A stretch of 64,000 bases of DNA, taken from NCBI RefSeq assembly GCF_035317345.1, contig NZ_JAYKTU010000001.1; one strand, given 5' to 3'. The translations under genes were made by a program, and so were the position numbers. The notes under the pieces are model-generated. The model ran no database searches. It was not told the origin of the DNA and saw only the letters and a list, made by a program, of their open reading frames with translations. This DNA comes from Cellvibrio fontiphilus (lineage in GTDB: Bacteria > Pseudomonadota > Gammaproteobacteria > Pseudomonadales > Cellvibrionaceae). This document shows, in pieces, positions 1 through 8,365 of the stretch; within the stretch, counting starts at the first letter, position 1, and each line of letters opens with the position of its first letter.

Positions 1-6
1 GGCAAT

Positions 7-37
7 AAAAAAGGCGAGATTTGCATCTCGCCTTTTT
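7..37 (-). terminator. Rho-independent terminator of the cold-shock gene
   Basis: A perfect 10-bp stem (11-20 with 25-34) closes a 4-nt loop. Read on the minus strand the stem is followed by a U-run (A-run at 7-12 on plus). It lies about 30 bp past the stop codon of the cold-shock gene. T residues at 33-37 would also let it work in the plus direction. Confidence 0.85.
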
Positions 38-63
38 GATCACACTTCTAAATCCGTAAGGAA

Positions 64-273
64 TTAGATAGCGGTGATGTTTTCAGCCTGTGGGCCTTTT
101 TGGCCTTGGGTCACAGTGAAGCTAACTTTTTGGCCTTCAGCCAGGGTTTTGAAGCCTGAGCCTGAAATGGCGCTGAAGTGAGCGAAAACATCTGGACCAG
201 ATTCTTGTTCGATAAAACCGAAACCTTTAGCTTCGTTGAACCATTTTACAGTGCCAGTAGTAGTTTTAGACAT
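64..273 (-). CDS. CspA-family cold-shock protein
   Basis: A 69-residue single cold-shock domain, the usual length for CspA paralogues. The RNP1 motif KGFGFI (residues 16-21) and the RNP2-type motif DVFAHF (about 28-33) are both present, as is the N-terminal TGTVKWFN strand. Such proteins bind single-stranded RNA and DNA in the cytoplasm and melt RNA structure, often at low temperature. The gene is monocistronic, with its own terminator and a promoter about 150 bp upstream that gives a long leader. Which paralogue it is, and whether cold induces it, cannot be read from the protein. Confidence 0.95.
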   Translation of the reverse strand: MSKTTTGTVKWFNEAKGFGFIEQESGPDVFAHFSAISGSGFKTLAEGQKVSFTVTQGQKGPQAENITAI

Positions 274-417
274 AGTGTTACCTATTAATACAAAAGTAAG
301 GATTACCCCGAGGGGCGATTGTGCTGGAAATGTGGGAATTACTTATGTAAACAGGCCAAAATTCTATTACTGGAACTTCGAAATGTGGTGCATAAATATT
401 AGACGTACTTTCAAGCT

Positions 418-452
418 GGAACCCAGTCTACACGCGTTTCCACCAAAGTCAA
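418..452 (-). promoter_or_regulatory. Sigma-70 promoter of the cold-shock gene with long 5' leader
   Basis: On the minus strand a -35 TTGACT (447-452) and a -10 TAGACT (425-430) are separated by 16 bp. Transcription would start near 418, leaving a leader of about 145 nt before the start codon at 273. That is close to the long leaders typical of cspA messages, which act as thermosensors. Promoter placement is by consensus match; the thermosensor role is inferred. Confidence 0.6.
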
Positions 453-531
453 TGATTTAACTTTTGCCGTGCAAACACTGCGGATTTGCCACCAAGGCTA
501 TACTGCGCAGCTGGATTAACCGGAGGATTTT

Positions 532-963
532 ATGCAAAGAGCACTAGTGAAAAAAACCTTCTTCGCAGCAATAGCTACAATGCTTAGCACGGCGTTAATG
601 GCGCAAACCAACAGCTATACCCTGAACGATTGGCCTGCCACCGCCGCACCACTCAAACCCATCTATGTCAAAGCCATTATGGAACAAGCCGGTGTTCACG
701 GTGTGACCTTCACCCGCGATGCGCAGTTTTACCTCGACGAACTGGATAAGTTTGCCCGGCTCGCGCAAGACCGGAATTATCGCCCCTACCTGAAAACCCC
801 GGTTGCGCAAAACCTCGCGACCCTCGCGGTAGTGCACTGCGATTGGCACAACGGTGTTGCACCTTGGGAATTTGCACAAAAGTATTTGGGTAAAGAGCAG
901 TTGGCGCTGTTGCAATCCCACTATCCTGATGCCATTGCCAAATTGCAAAACAATTGTGAATGA
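532..963 (+). CDS. Small exported protein of unknown function
   Basis: 143 residues. The N-terminus (two Lys, a hydrophobic core, then ALMAQ) looks like a Sec signal peptide cleaved near residue 25, leaving a mature protein of about 118 residues. A GGAGG ribosome site lies 7 bases before the ATG. I recognise no family. The mature part is mostly polar and probably helical, with two Cys (in VVHCDW and at the C-terminal NNCE) that could form a disulfide in the periplasm. It stands alone between the divergent cold-shock gene and the MFS exporter, so context does not suggest a role. Confidence 0.75.
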   Translation: MQRALVKKTFFAAIATMLSTALMAQTNSYTLNDWPATAAPLKPIYVKAIMEQAGVHGVTFTRDAQFYLDELDKFARLAQDRNYRPYLKTPVAQNLATLAVVHCDWHNGVAPWEFAQKYLGKEQLALLQSHYPDAIAKLQNNCE

Positions 964-1079
964 TGGCGGTGATTGATCGAAAAATTGGTTGAATCTGTTT
1001 TACGCTGCAGGCTCTTAATCAAGAGCCTCGCACATTAGTATGTGATGAGTTTTCAGAGGTAGCGAAACGCATCCAACAT

Positions 1080-2255
1080 ATGACCCGTGAATCCCACCCC
1101 TATTTGATTGTGCTGCTCGCGGCCGTTATTGCCACCACGCCTCTGGCAGTAGATATGTACCTGCCAGCCATGCCCAACATTGCCACTGATTTGCACACCC
1201 ACATAGCTACAGTGCAGCAATCGCTGAGTATTTTTCTCGCGGCCTACGGTGCCGGCATGCTGTTATTTGGCCCGTTGGCCGATTTACTCGGGCGTCGACC
1301 TCTGGCCATTTTTGGTTTGACGGGTTTTACGCTCAGCAGTATCGCTTTGGCTCTGGTAGAGGATGCGCAAGTGTTTTTAATCCTGCGCGCAACCCAGGCA
1401 TTTTGCGGAGCTGCTGCGACAGTTGTAGTACCGGGGCTGGTGCGGCAGTTGTATCAAGAGCACACAGCCAAGGGCATGTCTTATTTGTCCATGATGATGA
1501 TGCTGGCACCGCTGCTCGCGCCGGGCATTGGCAGCCTGGTGTTGTTATTTAGCGATTGGCGCAGCATTTTTATTTTGCTCGCCCTGTATGGCGCCCTGAT
1601 TTTTGCACTGGTATGGAAATGGTTACCGGAAATTAATAAACCCATCGCGGCAGTGGAAGATACTGATAAAGGATTTTTTAGCGGTTATAAAATTGTTTTT
1701 TCCCATCGCAAAGCGCGGCCAATGATTATGAGCATGATGTTTGGTTCCTTTGCGTTTTTCTGTTTTATCACCGCCGTCTCTTTTGTTTACATCAATTATT
1801 TTGGCGTGAGCGAACAAACCTTCAGTTTGCTCTTTGGCGCCAACGTTATTTGTTTGATTGCGGCGAATTTCATAAATAGCCGCTTGGTGACACGCCTGGG
1901 TTCACTGCGCATGTTACGCAGTGGTTTAGCGGTTGCATTAGCCAGTGCCAGTGTATTGTGCGCCGTCAGTTATTTTGAATTGGGGTTACTCTGGACTGTG
2001 TTGAGCATTGCACCTTTGATGGGTGCGCTGACGATTATGTCCACCAACGCCGACGCCATAGTGTTGATGAAATTTCCGCATCACAGCGGCACAGCAACGG
2101 CAGTGACCGGCACCCTGCGTTTTGGCAGTGGTGCTTTTGCCGGCCCCTTGCTCGCTTATTTTTACACGGGCACCGCTATGCCTTTTGCGTTATTGATGCT
2201 GGGTGGTGTGAGCGCTGTTGGTATTTGCCAGCTGTGGTATTGGTCAATCAAATAA
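1080..2255 (+). CDS. MFS exporter, Bcr/CflA drug-resistance family
   Basis: 391 residues with about 12 hydrophobic helices, matching the 390-400 residues of Bcr/CflA proton-driven exporters in the inner membrane. The N-terminal signature TPLAVDMYLPAMPNIA is typical of this family, and the MFS motif A appears as GPLADLLGRRPL between helices 2 and 3. Family members export bicyclomycin, sulfonamides, chloramphenicol or small dipeptides; the substrate here cannot be told from sequence. The start ATG follows a 116-bp gap and lacks a strong ribosome site. The gene appears monocistronic. Confidence 0.9.
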   Translation: MTRESHPYLIVLLAAVIATTPLAVDMYLPAMPNIATDLHTHIATVQQSLSIFLAAYGAGMLLFGPLADLLGRRPLAIFGLTGFTLSSIALALVEDAQVFLILRATQAFCGAAATVVVPGLVRQLYQEHTAKGMSYLSMMMMLAPLLAPGIGSLVLLFSDWRSIFILLALYGALIFALVWKWLPEINKPIAAVEDTDKGFFSGYKIVFSHRKARPMIMSMMFGSFAFFCFITAVSFVYINYFGVSEQTFSLLFGANVICLIAANFINSRLVTRLGSLRMLRSGLAVALASASVLCAVSYFELGLLWTVLSIAPLMGALTIMSTNADAIVLMKFPHHSGTATAVTGTLRFGSGAFAGPLLAYFYTGTAMPFALLMLGGVSAVGICQLWYWSIK

Positions 2256-2365
2256 ACCTGCTGTACACAACCCGCGTGAAATTAATCCGCTTTGTTTGAT
2301 GCCTATCAATAGCAAGAACTCACCAGCCTTTATGCTAGTGCGTTTTGTATTCAGGACGCAGCAGC

Positions 2366-3199
2366 ATGAATCAGGCAATCACCCGCCGCGACAAAGCCCA
2401 TTTTCTTTACAACCACAATGGTCATCAGTGTATTCAGTTTTCCGATTTGGTGGTGGGTGAGGGCATACAAGCCAATCAATTTTTAATTATCGATAACAAC
2501 CGCGCCGCACTCATTGATCCGGGCGGCGATTTAACTTACACGCCGCTAAATATCGAATTGGGCAAACGGGTTAAGACCCATCAGCTGGATTATATTTTTG
2601 CTTCACACCAGGACCCGGATATTATTGCCTCACTGCCGCGCTGGATGATGTATACCCAATGCCAGGTAGTTACCTCCAAACTCTGGTCGCGTTTTTTACC
2701 GCACCTTGCATCCCAATATATTACCCAGCAACTCAGTCAAAATTTGGAGGAGCGTATCATCGCCATGCCCGACAAAGGTGGCGCGATTGCATTTGGTAAC
2801 AGTGAAATTATTGTGTTGCCGGCACATTTTTTACATTCCGTTGGTAACTTCCAGTTTTATGATCCGGTGAGCAAAATTTTGTTCAGCGGTGATATGGGCG
2901 CATCGCTAATTGAAGAACACGCCGAGCAGCCAATTTCCGATTTCGATGCACACATTCCCCATATGCTGGGCTTCCATCAGCGTTACATGGCAAGTAATAA
3001 AGCCTGTCGCCTATGGGCCAATATGGTTCGCGAAATGGATATTGAAATGATAGTACCGCAACATGGCAGCCCTTTTGTCGGGCGCGCCATGGTGCAACGC
3101 TTTTTGGATTGGATTAGCAATTTATCCTGCGGAATAGATTTAATGAGCCAACAACATTTTGATGCCCAGCGCGCCGGCTATAAAAGGCCGGGCGGATGA
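2366..3199 (+). CDS. ODP-type diiron metallo-beta-lactamase-fold protein
   Basis: 277 residues from the ATG at 2366, which is preceded by AGGA; an upstream in-frame TTG at 2345 is less likely. The fold's metal ligands are present: H81-x-D83-x-D85, H154, D176 (FSGDMG) and H233 (PQHGSP). This pattern resembles the diiron oxygen-binding domain of flavodiiron proteins, but there is no flavodoxin domain. Stand-alone proteins of this type (ODP) bind O2 and in Treponema denticola work with a chemotaxis kinase. Here the gene ends 3 bp from a convergent CheX-CheY-kinase set, which fits an oxygen-sensing role. The role is inferred; a hydrolase activity remains possible. Confidence 0.85.
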   Translation: MNQAITRRDKAHFLYNHNGHQCIQFSDLVVGEGIQANQFLIIDNNRAALIDPGGDLTYTPLNIELGKRVKTHQLDYIFASHQDPDIIASLPRWMMYTQCQVVTSKLWSRFLPHLASQYITQQLSQNLEERIIAMPDKGGAIAFGNSEIIVLPAHFLHSVGNFQFYDPVSKILFSGDMGASLIEEHAEQPISDFDAHIPHMLGFHQRYMASNKACRLWANMVREMDIEMIVPQHGSPFVGRAMVQRFLDWISNLSCGIDLMSQQHFDAQRAGYKRPGG

Positions 3200-3202
3200 A
3201 TG

Positions 3203-3652
3203 TTATTGCTCAAGACAAATAACCACCGCTGCGTGGTATGACTTCCAGTACACCGGAATCACATAGGAGCGCAGCTGTTTTGGCAAATGGATATGACTGG
3301 GTGCACCCTCAATCATCACCGGCACTGAAATCATAAATTCATGGCCAAAACTACTGCGCGCGTTGCCGGAAATAGTATTGGCAACCTCGCCCACCAAATC
3401 AAAAATATGTTCATTGCTGGTATCAGACTCACCAATACTCAGCAGCAAATGTTTCAACAAAATGCGCGGTGCGGTGAAATACACACAGCCGCGGTAAGGC
3501 CCGGAAATACCAATAATACCCGTGACATCGTAAGCCGCGGGGTTCTGGTTTTCTGCCAAATAGGGTGTGCCCACTTTTACTTCTTTATCATTAGTGTGTT
3601 GAAAATAACGCAGCACACCGTCAATAAATACTTGCAAGGTTTGTTCAGACAT
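3203..3652 (-). CDS. CheX-like chemotaxis phosphatase
   Basis: 149 residues, the usual length of CheX. The family signature ExxN is seen as E89-V-A-N92 in LVGEVANTISGNARSSF; in CheX the Glu and Asn insert into the CheY active site and speed dephosphorylation. The protein has no signal peptide and is cytosolic. The gene lies 10 bp downstream of a CheY-like regulator, which is the obvious substrate, and behind a membrane CheA-like kinase. Together they form a kinase, regulator and phosphatase unit. No CheW or receptor gene is adjacent. Confidence 0.85.
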   Translation of the reverse strand: MSEQTLQVFIDGVLRYFQHTNDKEVKVGTPYLAENQNPAAYDVTGIIGISGPYRGCVYFTAPRILLKHLLLSIGESDTSNEHIFDLVGEVANTISGNARSSFGHEFMISVPVMIEGAPSHIHLPKQLRSYVIPVYWKSYHAAVVICLEQ

Positions 3653-3662
3653 TTATTGGCCC

Positions 3663-4025
3663 TTAATCCTGGGTTAACTCGGTCAACGCTTCCAGCAATT
3701 GCTCTTCCGTAAAGGGTTTGCATAAAAAACCGCGCGCACCCTTTTTTAACGCATCTATACCTGTGGCTTTATCACTGAGTGCGGAAATCACTAAAATTCG
3801 CACACCGGGATCAAGAGCAACCAACTGTTGGATGCAAGCAATCCCATCCATTTCCGGCATGGTTAAATCCATAGTCACTAATTGCGGGCGCGTTTGTTTG
3901 AATAATTCCAGTGCTTGCAAACCATTGGCAGCAGAGGCAACTACTTTAAACGCATCACTGTCATTACAGCGTTCAATTTTGCGCCGGATAATATTGGAGT
4001 CATCAACAATCATCAGTGACAGCAT
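3663..4025 (-). CDS. CheY-like single-domain response regulator
   Basis: 120 residues from the ATG at 4025, chosen because AAGGAA lies just upstream; an earlier in-frame codon at 4046 would only add seven residues. The receiver hallmarks are complete: acidic pair D8-D9, phosphoacceptor D53 (MDLTMPEMDG), S81 and K103 (KPF). There is no output domain, so it should act by protein contact, as CheY does. It overlaps the 3' end of the CheA-like kinase gene by 23 bp and is followed by a CheX-like phosphatase, implying translational coupling and a shared phosphorelay. Confidence 0.93.
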   Translation of the reverse strand: MLSLMIVDDSNIIRRKIERCNDSDAFKVVASAANGLQALELFKQTRPQLVTMDLTMPEMDGIACIQQLVALDPGVRILVISALSDKATGIDALKKGARGFLCKPFTEEQLLEALTELTQD

Positions 4026-6192
4026 AGGTCGTTCCTTTTGTAACACTGGTTGGGATTTCTGTAGCGCGCGGAATAATTGGCAGGCTAATCACAAAACGGC
4101 AGAATTCACCGGCACGGCTCGCCACGGTAATTTTGCCGCGTTGGCCAACCACATGTTGCATCACCGCTTCCATACCCATGCCGCGCCCTGCGTCTTTGCT
4201 GACTTCTTGCGCGGTACTAAACCCGGCCTGAAAAATTAAACCGAGCAACTGTTTGTTACTCCAGGATTCAATTTCCTGTTCAGACCATTTGCCCGAACCA
4301 AGTGCTTTTGCGCGAATGGCTTGATAATCCAAACCCTTGCCATCGTCACTCACCGTTAATTCCATTTCGCTGTCCGACAGTTTTGCCAAACGAAGATCGA
4401 TGCGCCCTGTGGGTGATTTTTCACTGAGGCGGCGCTCCTCAGGTGTTTCTATGCCATGAACTACCGCATTGCGCAGCAGCTGAATACAAATTTCTTTCAG
4501 TTGCTGTTCACACTCGGAGGCCAAATCAATTTCACGTAAACCACTGGTTACCAAACGCAGTTGTTTACCATTGCGCAGTGCCAGATTCTGCACAAAATCC
4601 TGTAAATGATCCCAACCATCACTGCGGCGATTTCCGGTAACCACGTGATTGGGTAAAACACGCGGCGAAGGATTGGCCACCAGCGCAAACTGTCCCAACT
4701 TTTCGGTAAGCAATTGCACCTGCTGGGTGTAATTGATGAGATTTTCCAATTGCACAGTGAAGCCCAGATAATCATTGCCACCAAGCTCAGGCTTGGTGCG
4801 CAATTGTGCCAGTGTGTCCTCCATAACATGAGCCGCATTTTCAAAGAACTCCAGTTTGAGTGATGCTGCCTCGCCTTTGAAATTGTGAATTTCCCGAAAA
4901 ATATTTATCGCCTTATCGCGCACGGCAGTCGTGTTTTTGGCTGGCTGGCGCAAAATGCTGTTGATGCGATTGAAACACTGGAAGCTGTTGTGGATAAATT
5001 CTTTGAGCAGTTCAGGATGGGTATGTAGCAAGCTGGTAATCATTTCCAGCTGGGATTCGTTATGTTTGCGGCTTTCATTTAATTCACGTGCCAATTTAAC
5101 CTGTTCGGATATATCCAACACCGTCACCAGCACATGGGAAATTTCCCGCTCTTGATAGGCGCGCGCAAAAGTGAATTGCAAATGCTTGGTGAGAAAACCG
5201 CCGTTGGCCTGGGCGATATTCACTTCCACCAGATTGAGTGGGTTTAAATCACCAATCAGTTTTTCCTTTATTTTGGGATCAAATAAAAGCTCGATAAAAC
5301 CGCGCGCGGTTTCAGCATCTTTTTCGCTGATCATATTTTCCAATAGTGTTTGAAAGGATTTACCCGCAAACGTTTGGCTGCCTAACACCTCACTCAATTT
5401 GGCAGAATGCTGGTCGCCGATAATCAGCTGTTGATCAATCAGGAAAAGACCTTCGTTTACCGTCTGTAAAATCTCATTCGTTTCACGCCGTGCTTTTTCA
5501 ATGACCGCATCGCTATCGCGCAACTGGCGAATAAAATGCAACAAAATAAACAGGAAGTTGATTACCGCGAGACTAATACCAATGGTTTGAATTAACCGCA
5601 AACGCTTGGCCTTTGATGCCGCCACTTGCTCCAGGCTAAGTGTCAATTCATTCATGGAGGCGAGTATGGGCAAGTTGTGCAAACGCGCCATAGCCACTGC
5701 TGCCGCAAGCGCCGCTTGTGAGTCACCGGTTAATTCACTGGTGTTAGCTGAACGGCTAGCAATAAAATTATCTACAGCTAATTTATAGGGGCGCCACAAC
5801 TGTTCGGTATTGTGTAATGCGTCGCGCCCTGCGCGATTTTCCACCGCATCCAGCATTACCATTTCTTTACCGGCACCGCGCACACTGCCGCCCTGACTAA
5901 ACGCTTTCAAGGTTTCATCAAACAGCGATTTACTTAATAGCAACTCATCGTAAGCGGCTTGAAAAGCAGTGGGATCATCACGCGAGCTGTCCAACACTAA
6001 CAAGCTCTTGGCCATACGCTGCGACAACATGCGCTGACGCCCTGCGAGGTTTACGCCAACCGCATCGTCCGCAATCTCAAACGAAACATAAAAGTTAAGC
6101 ATTAACACCGAGGCATCGAGCAATAAAAACAGTGCAACAGAAATAAGAATGCCGCGGTATTTACCGAAATCGAATTGAAACCTTGTCGACAT
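4003..6192 (-). CDS. Membrane PilJ/PAS/Hpt hybrid CheA-like histidine kinase
   Basis: 729 residues. TM1 spans about 13-34 and TM2 about 201-222, enclosing a periplasmic sensor with the NLAGRQRMLSQRMAK signature of PilJ-type (nitrate/type IV pilus) sensor domains. A PAS-like domain covers about 235-360. An Hpt-like helix bundle follows with probable phosphoacceptor H436 (EIHNFKGEAASL). The C-terminus is a CheA-type ATPase with N-box N575 (LLRNAVVHG), DDGKG (616-620) and GRGMGM (669-674). No P5/CheW domain is visible, so it fuses receptor and CheA functions in one chain. Its partners are the overlapping CheY-like and CheX-like genes. Confidence 0.88.
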   Translation of the reverse strand: MSTRFQFDFGKYRGILISVALFLLLDASVLMLNFYVSFEIADDAVGVNLAGRQRMLSQRMAKSLLVLDSSRDDPTAFQAAYDELLLSKSLFDETLKAFSQGGSVRGAGKEMVMLDAVENRAGRDALHNTEQLWRPYKLAVDNFIASRSANTSELTGDSQAALAAAVAMARLHNLPILASMNELTLSLEQVAASKAKRLRLIQTIGISLAVINFLFILLHFIRQLRDSDAVIEKARRETNEILQTVNEGLFLIDQQLIIGDQHSAKLSEVLGSQTFAGKSFQTLLENMISEKDAETARGFIELLFDPKIKEKLIGDLNPLNLVEVNIAQANGGFLTKHLQFTFARAYQEREISHVLVTVLDISEQVKLARELNESRKHNESQLEMITSLLHTHPELLKEFIHNSFQCFNRINSILRQPAKNTTAVRDKAINIFREIHNFKGEAASLKLEFFENAAHVMEDTLAQLRTKPELGGNDYLGFTVQLENLINYTQQVQLLTEKLGQFALVANPSPRVLPNHVVTGNRRSDGWDHLQDFVQNLALRNGKQLRLVTSGLREIDLASECEQQLKEICIQLLRNAVVHGIETPEERRLSEKSPTGRIDLRLAKLSDSEMELTVSDDGKGLDYQAIRAKALGSGKWSEQEIESWSNKQLLGLIFQAGFSTAQEVSKDAGRGMGMEAVMQHVVGQRGKITVASRAGEFCRFVISLPIIPRATEIPTSVTKGTTYAVTDDC

Positions 6193-6504
6193 AAGTCACG
6201 CCCTTATGACAATAAATTGCCGCAACCCACAGCATTAAATAAATTCTCAGGGTTGCGATTGGGCGATCCGAATTTTGCCCTTGACTACTCCCAGTGCAGT
6301 TACACACCTGGGCTAAGCCATAGCGAAACTTGTGCCAAGTAAAAATTTGGCGTGAAGGAGGGAAAAAATGTTTTATTTTGGTGCTGAAAAACCCAAAGCA
6401 TTTAAAAATGGTAATCCAAGCGATGGACACACTGCACAGACACTGGTGCAAATTGGCAGCCTGGCGCACCGCTTTGGATCTTTTTAGTGGTTATTGCGTC
6501 GGGA
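6193..6504. other. Intergenic region upstream of the CheA-like kinase
   Basis: No convincing gene lies in these 312 bp. AAGGG sits about 9 bases before the kinase ATG on the minus strand. An 8-bp perfect inverted repeat (6221-6228 with 6250-6257, arms CGCAACCC and GGGTTGCG) lies about 30-65 bp upstream of the kinase start and may be an operator or leader hairpin. No terminator was found behind the ABC exporter gene that ends at 6505, so read-through into the kinase operon is possible. Confidence 0.4.
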
Positions 6505-8328
6505 TTAATTTTCATCCTGTAATTGCAGCGCCCACATCTGCGCATAACGGCCTTGCTGTTCAAGCAATTGGCTGTGGGTTCCCTGTTCAATAACACGGCC
6601 TTTATCCATCACCACAATAGTGTCGGCGTCCACTACCGTGGAAAGGCGATGGGCAATCACCAGTGTGGTGTGGCCACTGGCAACTTCACGCATGGCTTCC
6701 AGAATTGCACTTTCTGATTGCGAATCCAATGCGCTGGTGGCTTCATCAAAAATTAATATAGGTGCGCCTTTTAATAAAACCCGCGCTATGGCGATGCGCT
6801 GTTTTTCGCCGCCGGATACTTTCAAGCCGCGCTCACCTACCAGCGTTTTATCACCCTCCGGCAAGCTGTTAATAAAATTATCCAAGTGCGCCATGCGAAT
6901 GGCGCGGGCAATTTGTTCATCGCTTGCCTGCGGATTACCGTAGGCAATATTGTCGCGAATGCTGGCGTTAAACAGTACGGTATCTTGCGGCACTATGGCG
7001 ATGGCGCGGCGCAAGCTCTCCAACGTAACTGTGCGAATATCTTGCCCATCAATCAAAATCTGGCCGGCGTTAATATCGTAAAAGCGATAGAGCAAACGCG
7101 CGAGCGTGCTTTTACCGGCGCCGGATGAACCCACAATCGCCACCTTGCTACCCGCCGCTATTTGCAAGTTGAAATCCTGCAGTATCGGGCGCTCAGGGTG
7201 ATAGCCAAAATTAACATTTTGCCACCAGATTTCGCCGCAACTCACCTGCAGGGGTTTTGCATTTTCCGCATCCGTGATACTCGCGTCGCGCTTTAGCAGC
7301 GCCAACATATTTTCCAGGTCGGTCAAGGAACGGCGAATTTCGCGATATACAAAACCCAAAAAATTAAGCGGAATAAATAACTGGATCATATAGGCATTGA
7401 TCATTGCCAAATCACCCAGGGTCATTTCCTTATTCATTACACTGTCTGCCGCCATCCACATCATGGCAGTAATAGCGAGCGCAATAATTAACGCCTGACC
7501 AGAATTGAGTGCAAGCAAAGACATGCGATTTTTGAGTTTGGCCTGCTCCCAGTTGGCGAGGAATTTATCGTAGGTATCAGCCTCGTATTGTTCGTTATTA
7601 AAATATTTTACCGTTTCGTAATTGAGCAGCGAATCTATAGCGCGCGTGCTGGTGGAGGAATCCGCCTGGTTTGCTTCGCGCACAAATTTATTGCGCCACT
7701 CGGTGGTGAGAATGGTAAACACCACATAGAGCACCACCGCAATCAGCGTAATCAGCGCATACCAAATGGAAAATGCCGCCGCAAAAATAATCGCCACCAT
7801 TAAAATTTCAAACAGGGTGGGCACTATGTTGAACATTAAAAAGCGCATTAAAAAACTGATGCCGTTGGTGCCGCGTTCAATATCGCGGCTAATGCCACCG
7901 GTGGCGCGATCCAAATGAAATGCCAGCTCCAGTGAATGCAGGTGTTTAAAGACGCGCAAGCCAATTTTGCGCATGGCGTGTTCAGTGACGCGACTGAATA
8001 ATGCATCGCGCAGTTCGCCAAAAAAAACACTGCCAAAACGCAGGGCGCCGTAAAACAAAATAAAAAAGGCGGGGAAAATAATCGGCGAGGCGAGACTGGC
8101 ATCCACACCATCAATAATATGTTTGAGTGCCCAGGGCATCACCAGCGTCGCGCCCTTGGCGGCGAGCAGGGCCAGCACCGCTAACATCACACGGCCTTTA
8201 AAGTCCCACAGGTAAGGCACAAGGTAAGCCATGCTCTGACGCAAATTCACCTTGGCATTGGCTGTTCGGGGTTCCTGGTTGGGGTGGGCCGAGAGGCCCG
8301 AGGAGTGCATACCGCGCATAGCTGTCAT
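6505..8328 (-). CDS. ABC exporter of the Atm1/Hmt1 half-transporter type
   Basis: About 607 residues with a six-helix membrane domain (about 35-330) fused to an ATPase. The ATPase has Walker A GSSGAGKST, signature VSGGEKQR, Walker B LIFDEATSALD and the H-loop AHRLST. NLRQSMAYLVPYLWDFKGRV at the start of the membrane domain is typical of Atm1-like exporters, which move glutathione-linked metal or persulfide species. The ATG at 8328 is my choice; 8319 and 8310 are also possible and no ribosome site decides. An open frame continues upstream into the kinase gene but is not needed. It is the last gene of the PepSY and two-component operon, 37 bp behind the kinase. Confidence 0.9.
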   Translation of the reverse strand: MTAMRGMHSSGLSAHPNQEPRTANAKVNLRQSMAYLVPYLWDFKGRVMLAVLALLAAKGATLVMPWALKHIIDGVDASLASPIIFPAFFILFYGALRFGSVFFGELRDALFSRVTEHAMRKIGLRVFKHLHSLELAFHLDRATGGISRDIERGTNGISFLMRFLMFNIVPTLFEILMVAIIFAAAFSIWYALITLIAVVLYVVFTILTTEWRNKFVREANQADSSTSTRAIDSLLNYETVKYFNNEQYEADTYDKFLANWEQAKLKNRMSLLALNSGQALIIALAITAMMWMAADSVMNKEMTLGDLAMINAYMIQLFIPLNFLGFVYREIRRSLTDLENMLALLKRDASITDAENAKPLQVSCGEIWWQNVNFGYHPERPILQDFNLQIAAGSKVAIVGSSGAGKSTLARLLYRFYDINAGQILIDGQDIRTVTLESLRRAIAIVPQDTVLFNASIRDNIAYGNPQASDEQIARAIRMAHLDNFINSLPEGDKTLVGERGLKVSGGEKQRIAIARVLLKGAPILIFDEATSALDSQSESAILEAMREVASGHTTLVIAHRLSTVVDADTIVVMDKGRVIEQGTHSQLLEQQGRYAQMWALQLQDEN

Positions 8329-8365
8329 CTTCAGGGCTGAATTAAAGTCGCCCTTAATTTCACAA

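Noticed and set aside
6161..6596. Open frames of 64 to 102 codons around the kinase start and the ABC exporter end
   Set aside because: They overlap real genes, have no ribosome site and show no family resemblance.
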